Below, piece after piece: positions 44,467 through 52,688 of a DNA stretch of 64,000 nucleotides. This stretch comes from Dehalococcoidia bacterium. Lineage in GTDB: Bacteria; Chloroflexota; Dehalococcoidia; UBA3495. The stretch spans positions 22,277 to 86,276 of the forward strand of contig JASMCQ010000047.1 of NCBI GenBank assembly GCA_030753265.1, read 5' to 3'. How positions within the stretch are numbered: position 1 is the stretch's first letter; each line of letters starts with the position of its first letter. Made by a program: the position numbers and the translations under genes. Below the pieces are notes generated by a model. That model saw nothing but the letters and a program-made list of their open reading frames with translations. It ran no database searches and was not told the DNA's origin.

Positions 44467-44577
44467 GCCGGGACTCGGCCACCTCGAAGTTGCCGGATGG
44501 GTTTGTAGTCCCAGTCCCGCGGTCTGGCGCCCATGGCGTCAGGACCTCCCGGGCAGAACCCACTCCGGGTACGGCTT

Positions 44578-45402
44578 CTAAAAGCGCTCCTGCTCCTCCT
44601 TGAGGTATTGGACGACGCTGGCGACAGTCCCGTCCTCGGTGGCCAAGTGTTGGTAAGGAGGGCCGCCCCGCTCCCCCTCCAGGATAGTCTGTACAATCTC
44701 CCATCCCTGGCTAAGGGTCCCGATGAGGCAATCAGCGGGTACGCGAACGTTGTCCAGGTACACCATCCGTTCGCTCCCCACCAGCAGTCGTTGGGTCGTG
44801 ATGGTGATGCCGGGAAGTTTGGCGTCCACCATGAAGGTGCCGAGGTTGAGCCGACGGGGCCGGGTTGGGTCCGTCACCACCAGGGTCCACAGGTAGTCGG
44901 GATCGAAGCGGCCGGTGATGAAGGCCTTCGCGCCGGAGATGAGGTAGTCGTTGCCGTCCCGGACGGCCTGGGTCTTGATGGAGGCCATATCCGTGCCGGA
45001 GTCGGGCTCGTTGAAGGCCTGCCAGGTGATGGTCTCTCCGCGCATCGCGGGAAGCACGTAGTGGCGCTTCTGCTCCTGGGTGCCCCATACCATCACGGCG
45101 GTGATCCAGCGGTGGCTGTCGCCCAGAGCCGGGAGGTCCAGATACCCGATCTCCTCCTGGATGACGGCCTCGAAGGCGGGACTCATGCCGGCGCCTCCGT
45201 ACTCCCGGGGCCAGGAGGGGGCTAGCCACCCTTGGGCTCCCATCCTGCGCCGGAACTCTTTGACCCGCTCCTGGGTTGCCGGGTCTAGAGGTCTCCAGTC
45301 GGGGGGTATGTTCAGGTCCTTGGGCGCATACTCCTCCAGCCAGGCTCGGACCACCGTCCGGAATGACTCCTGCTCGGTGCTGTGGTGGACCTCAAAGTCC
45401 AT
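44578..45402 (-). pseudogene. Acyl-CoA dehydrogenase, C-terminal domain missing
   Basis: This 274-aa frame matches the MDF-type acyl-CoA dehydrogenases over the N-terminal helical and middle beta domains (WLAPSWPREYGGAGM, FNEPDSGTDMAS, YLISGAKAFITGR, VYLDNVRVPADCLIG) but ends at EEQERF, where its relatives have some 130 more residues. The lost part is the C-terminal helical domain that carries the catalytic base and most FAD contacts between subunits. A palindromic repeat lies about 110 bases beyond the stop, so an insertion or deletion there may have removed the end. It is probably inactive. Confidence 0.8.
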
Positions 45403-45499
45403 AGCCTTCCTCCAGCCACTCCCTGAGCCTTTTACCCGGCGCCGGAAGCAGCACCATACTAACCTCCAAACGTCCCTCAGGCAAGACCCACGTCACAAT

Positions 45500-45532
45500 G
45501 GGACAGGGCCTCCGGAAAGGAAGCCCTGTCCC
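45500..45532 (-). terminator. Hairpin after acyl-CoA dehydrogenase gene, weak terminator candidate
   Basis: GGGACAGGGC (45500-45509) pairs with GCCCTGTCCC (45523-45532). It lies 22 bases after the stop of the gene at 45554 in the direction of transcription. There is no T-run. The stem resembles the stronger terminator at 48108. Confidence 0.5.
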
Positions 45533-45553
45533 TGGCAAACCGGACAAGCAGCC

Positions 45554-46780
45554 TTAGCTGCCGTGCTTGGTGGCAGTGGAAGGGGTGGGATAGGGCCGTT
45601 CCCTGGTGCGGCTGATGCCGATGCGCCGGGCGAGGATGACCTTGGCGATATTGGTGCTTCCGCCTCCGTGGCGCTGGCCGGCGGCATAGCGCTGCTCGAC
45701 CTCTTGCGCGCCGCCGTGGGGGGCCCCCGGTTCATTCCGGTCCAGGAGGGCATGCATTTTCATGGCATCCCGCACCCGATTGGCTTGGCGCATGGTTTTC
45801 AGCCGGTTGTGCACCTGGGCCTCGTTGCCCTCGTGGGTGATCTCCATGTGGCTCTGGTACATCCAATAGGTGCGCTTGGCCAGGATATTGTCCACGTGGG
45901 CATCAAGAAGGGCGTCCATGGTCGTCTGCTGGATCAGGGGGTCGTTACCCAGGGTGCCGCCGTTGTGTTTCGTCCCGCTAACGTAGCCCAACAGGTTTTC
46001 CGCCGGCTCATCCTTGGGGAAGGCGCGCCCGCGCCCGCCGTGCTGCTGCTCCAGGCCGGTGTTGGAGACCTGCCACCCCTGACCCTCACCACCGATGAGG
46101 TGGTCCCCCGGCACCCGCACGTTCTCCATGTAGATGAGGTGTTGGTTTTTGCCGTCAAGAAGGTTCTGGGCCGTGATCTCCAGTCCAGGGGAGGGGAATG
46201 GGATCATAAAGTAGCCCAGGTTCCGGTGGCGCGGCGCATCGGGGTCGGTCACCAAGGGGCCAAAGAGCCAGTCGGGCCTGCTGACGTCGCGGCCGCTGAT
46301 AAAGGCGTTTTGCCCGGTGACAATCCAGTCGTCACCGTCCCGCACCGCCCGGCTGATGTAGCCGGCCAGGTCGGCGCCGGACCTGGGCTCGGTATACTTC
46401 TCCCAGGCTATCTTCTCTGCTTTGAGCAGGGGGGCAAGAAACTTCTGTTTCTGCTCCTCCGTGCCCCAGACCAGGATGCTGGGGAGCACGTTGGTATTCA
46501 AGAAGCGGGGCACCTTGAATCGGAGGGACTCCTCCTCCAGGATGGTCTCGTGATCCGCCGTCAGGCCCCCGCCGCCGTACTCTACGGGGAAGGTGGGATA
46601 CAGCCAACCCTTCGCCGCCATCTCCTGGTGCTTCCCTCGCCAGAATACGTACATTTCTTCGGTGAAGTCCCTGGGATCAACGGGGTGGATCATGTTCTCA
46701 GGGATGTTCTCTTCGAACCAGGTACGAACCTCCTGGCGAAACCGCTGTTGGTCCGTGCTATCCGGTGATGAAAAATCCAT
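45554..46780 (-). CDS. Acyl-CoA dehydrogenase family protein
   Basis: A 408-aa full-length MDF-type acyl-CoA dehydrogenase: FRQEVRTWFEENIPENM, WLYPTFPVEYGGGGL, YTEPRSGADLAGY, DDWIVTGQNAFISGRD, NVRVPGDHLIGGEGQGW and the C-terminal ILARRIGISRTRERP tail. It is very similar to the genes at 48211 and 49705, so the three arose by recent duplication. The ATG has AAGGAGGG upstream. It may act on different acyl-CoA substrates than its copies; nothing in the sequence tells which. Confidence 0.9.
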   Translation of the reverse strand: MDFSSPDSTDQQRFRQEVRTWFEENIPENMIHPVDPRDFTEEMYVFWRGKHQEMAAKGWLYPTFPVEYGGGGLTADHETILEEESLRFKVPRFLNTNVLPSILVWGTEEQKQKFLAPLLKAEKIAWEKYTEPRSGADLAGYISRAVRDGDDWIVTGQNAFISGRDVSRPDWLFGPLVTDPDAPRHRNLGYFMIPFPSPGLEITAQNLLDGKNQHLIYMENVRVPGDHLIGGEGQGWQVSNTGLEQQHGGRGRAFPKDEPAENLLGYVSGTKHNGGTLGNDPLIQQTTMDALLDAHVDNILAKRTYWMYQSHMEITHEGNEAQVHNRLKTMRQANRVRDAMKMHALLDRNEPGAPHGGAQEVEQRYAAGQRHGGGSTNIAKVILARRIGISRTRERPYPTPSTATKHGS

Positions 46781-47140
46781 GAGTACCCTCCTTAACCGTG
46801 GGACATTCCTCTATCTACATTCATCATCCGCGGGCATCATCCGCAGGGGGTTGGCCTCTCGCGGGGCGCCACGTTGCGGAACTCCACATCAACTCTTCGG
46901 AGATTGCGGTAAGAGCCATCTCGGACACCGCTTTCGCCCCTGCCAGACTACCCCGTCACATCTCTCGCGTCAAGACCTGGGCATCTCCGCCAGCTTCAGT
47001 GTCTGGCGGGTTCATCAGAGGACGTTTTTCGACACGTCTGGTGTGCTCGGCGCGCCCTTGACACGCGGGACGAATTCCGCTATATCTACACGGCAATCGT
47101 CGCGTGAACGACCTATCCGCGGAGGCAAGGACATCAGCCT
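46781..47140. other. Intergenic region between divergent genes
   Basis: No gene or repeat was recognised in these 360 bases between the leftward acyl-CoA dehydrogenase gene and the rightward PHP gene. Confidence 0.45.
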
Positions 47141-47893
47141 GTGAGTTCGATTTTTGATCTCCACGTGCACACCAACCAGGGGAGCCCCGACAGTGCCCTG
47201 ACCCCTGATGAGTTGGTGTCGGAGACACGGCGTCTCGGACTCACCGGGGCCATGGTTACGGAGCACAACGGCTGGCCCCGCCATGATTTTGACAACTTCG
47301 TCCAAAGTCATGACCTCCACGACATAGTTCTGGTGCGTGCCCTGGAGGTGTACACTCCTCTGGGGCATATCATTACCATGGGATTGGAGGGCCACGTGAC
47401 CGGGCCGTCGGGCGGTATCGAAACCATCCGGCATTTGCGCCAAGAGGTGGACCGTGTGGGAGGCTACATGATCCTGGCCCACCCCTTCCGCTTCCTTTTC
47501 GACCCTGCCGGCATCCACACTCAGAACTATCTCTTCGAGACCACCGCTTCCATCCCCAGCACCCCCGAAGAGGGCGCCCTGCACCCCATTTTCGAACTGG
47601 TCGACGACGTTGAGGTGGTGAACGGCGGGAACATCGAGGTGGAGAACCGGTTTGCCCAGGAAGTGACCAACGTGTTGGGACGCTTCGGGACCGGGGGTAG
47701 CGATGCCCACTCCGTTCAAGGCTTCGCCAAAGGGACTACCGTCTTCAAGGGTGATATCCGAAACGAGAGCGACCTCCTGGAGGCCCTCCGAGCCGGCGAT
47801 TTCTTCCCCGTAGAGGGATTCCACGTGGGCCGCCCTTCCTACTACGGGCGAGCCTCAATGTGGGAGCCCTCCCTTATGGACGCCCTCCCCTAG
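47141..47893 (+). CDS. PHP domain metal-dependent phosphoesterase
   Basis: A 250-aa protein with the PHP barrel. Motif 1 is FDLHVHT with two His, motif 2 VTEHN, then AHPFRF and GTGGSDAHSV with the Asp-His pair, giving the usual trinuclear metal site. Proteins of this size are stand-alone phosphoesterases, for example acting on nucleotides or sugar phosphates. The GTG at 47141 is the first usable start; a GGAGG site is somewhat far (about 15 bases). It is the only rightward gene within the leftward acyl-CoA dehydrogenase cluster. Confidence 0.87.
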   Translation: MSSIFDLHVHTNQGSPDSALTPDELVSETRRLGLTGAMVTEHNGWPRHDFDNFVQSHDLHDIVLVRALEVYTPLGHIITMGLEGHVTGPSGGIETIRHLRQEVDRVGGYMILAHPFRFLFDPAGIHTQNYLFETTASIPSTPEEGALHPIFELVDDVEVVNGGNIEVENRFAQEVTNVLGRFGTGGSDAHSVQGFAKGTTVFKGDIRNESDLLEALRAGDFFPVEGFHVGRPSYYGRASMWEPSLMDALP

Positions 47894-47925
47894 CCAAGAA
47901 CTCTTGAATGGCTTGATAGCCGGTC

Positions 47926-47957
47926 CGTCATCCCGGCCTTCGCCGGAAAGACGATCG
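47926..47957. repeat. REP-like repeat, CCGGCCTTCGCCGG copy
   Basis: CGTCATCCCGGCCTTCGCCG followed by GAAAGACG is a member of the family clustered at 16675-16817. It lies in the 317-base gap 47894-48210, which holds no gene but also the terminator at 48108. Confidence 0.75.
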
Positions 47958-48107
47958 TGAGTCGGGGATTCCCCACAATATCGCCGGCATGAAGCTATCT
48001 GCCAGACAGTACACCGGCAGTCCACTGAAATCCCACGGCCCGCTTGCGGGAGCCCCCGGAGGCTGCCCGCCGCTCCGGCCGCCTTTCCCCTGAATAGTGT
48101 TCGCCAC

Positions 48108-48142
48108 AAAAAAGAACAGGGCTTCGCGCTGAAGCCCTGTTC
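48108..48142 (-). terminator. Intrinsic terminator of acyl-CoA dehydrogenase gene at 48211
   Basis: On the minus strand a perfect 12-bp stem (GAACAGGGCTTC / GAAGCCCTGTTC, 48142-48131 and 48125-48114) with a 5-base loop is followed directly by TTTTTT (48113-48108). It is a textbook intrinsic terminator for the leftward gene ending at 48211. Confidence 0.88.
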
Positions 48143-48210
48143 CCGGGTGTCTCGATAAAACTCGTTGCACCAGCCCCTCCGGACCGCGCAACGGCCTCTA
48201 GAAGCGGCCC

Positions 48211-49437
48211 CTAGCCGGTGTGAGTGGTGGCCGTGGACGGAGTGGGAGCCGGCCTTTCCTTGGTCCGGCTGATGCCAATGCGCCGGGCCAGGATCACCTT
48301 GGCGATATTGGTGCTCCCGGCAGCGTGACGCTGGCCGGCCGCATAGCGCTGCTCGACCTCCTGGGCGCCACCGTGGGGGGCTCCTGGTTCATTGCCGTCC
48401 AGGAGGGCATCCATTTTCATGACATGGCGCACCCTGATGGCTTGACGCATGGTCTTCAGCCTGTTGTGCACGTTGTGCACGTTGCCCTCGTAGGTAATCT
48501 CCATACGGTTCTGGTACATCCAGAAGGTACGTTTGGCCATCAAGCCGTCCACGTGGGCATCGATGTAGGCGTCCATCGTCTGCTGCTGAAGGAGCGGGTC
48601 ATCACCCAGGGTGCCCCCGTTCATTTTCGTCTTTCGAACGTACTCGACGAGGTTGCCAACGACGGGATCCGCGGGGAAGGCCCGGCCACGGCCGCCGTGC
48701 TCTTCTTCCAGGCTGGTGTTGGTGACCTGCCACCCCTGGGAGGCGCCGCCGATGAGGTGGTCTCCAGGCACCCGCACGTTGTCCAGGAAGATGGTGTGCT
48801 GCTCGTTGCTGGTGAGAAGCGCCTGTGTTTTGATTTCCAGACCCTGGGAAGGACTGGGGATCATGAAGAACCCCAGGTTCCGGTGGCGCGGCGCATCGGC
48901 GTCCGTCAGCATGGGACCGAAGAGCCAGTCGGGTTCAGGACCGCGGCCGCTAATGTAGACGCTCTGACCCGAGAGGACCCAGTCGTCACCGTCCCGCACG
49001 GCCTTGCTCTTGACGTTGGCCAGGTCGGCGCCGGACTGGGCTTCGGTGAACTTCTGCCAGGCGGTGCACTTTGCCGTCAGGAGAGGGACCAGGAACTGCT
49101 GCTTCTGCTCTTCCGTGCCCCAAACCAGGAGGGCTGGGAGGACATAGACGTTGGTGAAGCTTCGGGGGACCCTAAAATTGTAGAACTCCTCCGCGAGGAT
49201 GGTCTCGTGGTCCCCGGTCAGGCCCCCACCGCCGTACTCCTTGGGGTAGTTGGGATATAGCCACCCCTTCGCCGCCAGTTCCTGATGCTTGCCCCGCCAG
49301 AACTGGTAGTGCTCCTCGGTGAAGTCTCTGAGATCGATGGGCTCCTTCATTTTCTCAGGGACATTCTCTTGTAACCAGGATTGGACTTCCTTACGAAACT
49401 GTTCTTGCTGTTCTGTGTAGGGCGTTATGAAGTCCAT
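48211..49437 (-). CDS. Acyl-CoA dehydrogenase family protein
   Basis: A 408-aa full-length copy of the MDF group: FRKEVQSWLQENVPEKM, WLYPNYPKEYGGGGL, FTEAQSGADLANV, LSGQSVYISGRG, NVRVPGDHLIGGASQGW, ILARRIGISRTKERP. An AAGGAGG site precedes the ATG, and a clear terminator follows. The leader contains GGCGTGTTCCAG, also present before the gene at 49705. It is a recent duplicate of 45554 and 49705. Confidence 0.9.
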   Translation of the reverse strand: MDFITPYTEQQEQFRKEVQSWLQENVPEKMKEPIDLRDFTEEHYQFWRGKHQELAAKGWLYPNYPKEYGGGGLTGDHETILAEEFYNFRVPRSFTNVYVLPALLVWGTEEQKQQFLVPLLTAKCTAWQKFTEAQSGADLANVKSKAVRDGDDWVLSGQSVYISGRGPEPDWLFGPMLTDADAPRHRNLGFFMIPSPSQGLEIKTQALLTSNEQHTIFLDNVRVPGDHLIGGASQGWQVTNTSLEEEHGGRGRAFPADPVVGNLVEYVRKTKMNGGTLGDDPLLQQQTMDAYIDAHVDGLMAKRTFWMYQNRMEITYEGNVHNVHNRLKTMRQAIRVRHVMKMDALLDGNEPGAPHGGAQEVEQRYAAGQRHAAGSTNIAKVILARRIGISRTKERPAPTPSTATTHTG

Positions 49438-49704
49438 GCGTTTCCTCCTTGTTCTGGAACACGCCTTTTACACAGCATATTACTGACGGTTCCCTGCGGT
49501 GTCAAGCAGCGAAATGACTCGTCAGAAACGCAGCCGGAAGGAGTATAGTCGCCTCGCAAAGAACGTTGTTGAGAGGTGGCGAGGCGGCGTGAAACCGAAG
49601 ACAGAATCGGTTCAACGGCGTTGCTCGAAGGGACGCCGAAGGCAGAAGGGGGTGGACCTTGGATGAGATCCCTCCCCCGTTTGGGGCGCTTCCGGAAGCA
49701 GCCC

Positions 49705-50928
49705 CTAGCTGGTGTGGCTCGCGGCCGTGGACGGAGTGGGAGCCGCTCGCTCTCTGGTCCGGCTGATGCCGATGCGCCGGGCCAGGATCACCTTGGCGAT
49801 ATTGGTGCTCCCGGCGGCATGATGCTGGCCGGCCATCACTCGCTGATTGACCTCCTGCGCTCCCTTATGGGGGGACAGGGAGTCTTTCGAGTTCAGAAGG
49901 GCGTACATTCCCATGGCGTCCCGCACCCGTATGGCGTTGCGCAGGGAATAGAGCCGGCGGTGCACGTCGGCCACGGCGTGCTCGTGGTTAATCTGGACCC
50001 GGTTCTGGTACATCCAGTAGGTGCGCTTGGCCAGGAGGCTGTCCACGTGGGCTTCAATGTAGGCATCCATGGTCGTCTGCTGGACCATGGGGTTGCTGCC
50101 CAATGAATCCCCGTTGCGCTTCGCCTCTCGAACGTAGCTCACCAGGTTGTCCACGGGCTCGTCTCTGGGGAAGGCCCGGCCGCGGCCGCCGTGCTCCGAC
50201 TCCAGGGTGGTGCCGGCGACCTGCCACCCCTGGTGGTCGCCACCGATGATGTGGTCGCCGGGTATCCGCACGCCGTCCATGAAGATGAAATGCTGGTCGT
50301 TGCCGTTGAGCAGGCTCTGCTCCTGAATCTCCAGGCCCGGGGATGGCACGGGGATCATGAAGTACCCCAGGTTCCGGTGGCGCGGTGCATCGGGGTCGGT
50401 CAGCATGGGGCCGTAGAGGAATGCGGGCGTGCCCCGGCCGCTGATGAACGCTTGTTGCCCTGTGAGCAGCCAGTCGTCGCCGTCCCGGATGGCCCGGCCC
50501 TTGTAGTTGGCCAGGTCGGCGCCGGAGTGGGGCTCGGTGAGCTTGTTCCAGCAGGTGATCTCCGCCGTGAGGATGGGAATGAGGAACTTCCGCTTCTGCT
50601 CCTCGGTGGCCCAGACCAGAAGGGAGGGAATGCAGTTGGGGGAGGTGAAGTTTCGAGGGACCCTGGAGCGGTATGACTCCTCCTCGATGATGGTCTCGTG
50701 ATCCCCGGTCAGGCCGCCGCCACCGTACTCCTTGGGGAAAGTGGGGTAGAGCCACCCCTTCTTCGCCATCTTCTGGTGCGTCTCCCGCCAGAACCGGTAG
50801 TGCTCCTCGGTGAAGTCCCTGGGGTCGACGGGGTCCTTCATCTCCTCCGGGACGTTCTCTTTCAGCCAGGTACGGACCTCCTGGCGAAACTGCTCCTGCT
50901 CCTCGCTATAGGGCAATGCGAAGTCCAT
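49705..50928 (-). CDS. Acyl-CoA dehydrogenase family protein
   Basis: A 407-aa full-length copy: FRQEVRTWLKENVPEEM, WLYPTFPKEYGGGGL, LTEPHSGADLANY, LLTGQQAFISGRG, GVRIPGDHIIGGDHQGW, ILARRIGISRTRERA. An AAGGAGGG site is close to the ATG. Its upstream region has a 27-base direct repeat. It is the first of the leftward series and closest to 48211 and 45554. Confidence 0.9.
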   Translation of the reverse strand: MDFALPYSEEQEQFRQEVRTWLKENVPEEMKDPVDPRDFTEEHYRFWRETHQKMAKKGWLYPTFPKEYGGGGLTGDHETIIEEESYRSRVPRNFTSPNCIPSLLVWATEEQKRKFLIPILTAEITCWNKLTEPHSGADLANYKGRAIRDGDDWLLTGQQAFISGRGTPAFLYGPMLTDPDAPRHRNLGYFMIPVPSPGLEIQEQSLLNGNDQHFIFMDGVRIPGDHIIGGDHQGWQVAGTTLESEHGGRGRAFPRDEPVDNLVSYVREAKRNGDSLGSNPMVQQTTMDAYIEAHVDSLLAKRTYWMYQNRVQINHEHAVADVHRRLYSLRNAIRVRDAMGMYALLNSKDSLSPHKGAQEVNQRVMAGQHHAAGSTNIAKVILARRIGISRTRERAAPTPSTAASHTS

Positions 50929-50945
50929 CGGTACCCTCCTTGCGC

Positions 50946-51006
50946 TGGAACACGCCTCTAGCTCAGCATCCTCTTGCTTTGGAACACGCCTCTAGCTCAG
51001 CATCCT
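50946..51006. repeat. 27-base direct repeat upstream of acyl-CoA dehydrogenase gene
   Basis: TGGAACACGCCTCTAGCTCA plus GCATCCT occurs at 50946-50972 and again at 50980-51006. The first 11 bases also occur before the gene at 49437. The repeats cover the probable promoter/leader region of the leftward gene at 50928. Confidence 0.75.
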
Positions 51007-51139
51007 ATTGAGGGGTCACCTCCGTGTCAAGTACCCGCATCCCATGCCGATGGCCAATCCCAAAATCTCACGGAAAGCTAGTTCAAGCCACATTGGAGGC
51101 AGGGCCCAGCAAACGGGGAACTCCAAATAAGCGGCAAAC

Positions 51140-51394
51140 CTAGACCAGCCTCGTCACTTCGACGACGTTTTCCAGGCTTTGCACGAAGAGCATGGCCTCG
51201 TGAGACTCGACCACCGCCTCGGCGTCGGGCGCCTCGCAGAGACACCACGCCTGGCCGTTCTGACCGACGAAGATGTTCCATTGGGTCACCTCGGACTCGC
51301 CCGGCAGTCCCGCCTGAATCTGCGCCACCATGGCCTGCACCGCGTCGGGCGACATGGGAGGTAGGACCCGGTGATAGTCTAGGAAGGTAGGCAT
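51140..51394 (-). CDS. DUF4242 family small protein
   Basis: An 84-aa ferredoxin-like-fold protein of the DUF4242 (SCO4226 nickel-binding-like) family. The ATG at 51394 begins MPTFLDYHRVLPPMSPD, with AAAGGGG upstream; an in-frame start 14 codons earlier is not conserved. The core has VTQWNIFVGQNGQAWCLCEAP with a possible metal-binding Cys pair and AVVESHEAMLF. Family members are small alpha-beta barrel dimers of unclear role. It stands alone. Confidence 0.8.
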   Translation of the reverse strand: MPTFLDYHRVLPPMSPDAVQAMVAQIQAGLPGESEVTQWNIFVGQNGQAWCLCEAPDAEAVVESHEAMLFVQSLENVVEVTRLV

Positions 51395-51779
51395 CTTGGA
51401 CCCCTTTCTCGTCTTGCGCCCGCTGCGGACGGGCATCGCAAGGCACTGGCAACCTTGTGTACCGGTCTGGCCTTCGGCCCCTTGAAGGATCGTTCAGAGA
51501 TTGTACCATTCAGGGGTCCACCGCCGTCCCCGTAGAACCCCCTCCCTGCGCCGCCAACGAAATGAGCAACCGAAGCCGCATTCGCCATCCGACATTGACA
51601 CGGCTAACCGTATCGGCCATATAATACCTCTTCTTGACGGAGGAAGAAAGAAAAAAGGACGAAGATAGGCTGGATTATGCCCCACGAGGTGTGGCCCGTG
51701 CCCAGACCTCCTCGGCCAGGCGCGAATGCAGGCCATGGGACGGCGGGGCCAAGGGACGTTTTATTAAGGAGGGCGGGAA
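51395..51779. other. Intergenic region upstream of SDR gene
   Basis: No gene is seen in these 385 bases. They contain the strong rightward promoter at 51595-51625 and therefore an untranslated leader of about 150 bases. Confidence 0.55.
51595..51625 (+). promoter_or_regulatory. Predicted sigma-70 promoter of SDR gene
   Basis: Perfect TTGACA (51595-51600) and perfect TATAAT (51620-51625) with a 19-base spacer, longer than the optimum of 17. It drives the rightward gene at 51780 and perhaps the AOR gene. Confidence 0.7.
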
Positions 51780-52577
<798 letters not shown>

Positions 52578-52688
52578 CTCCCCGTCCGGTCCATTCGCGC
52601 TTACATGGCCCCACGGGACTCACGGCGGCGGCCCCGGCTGGTTCGGCGCGCCTGAAAGTAGACCAAGTACCGACCAGGAGGTGTTGAG

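Noticed and set aside
45080..46768. 562-aa rightward open frame
   Set aside because: It is the complement of acyl-CoA dehydrogenase genes and an intergenic stretch; low-complexity translation, no ribosome site.
48220..49260. 346-aa rightward open frame
   Set aside because: Complement of a conserved acyl-CoA dehydrogenase gene.
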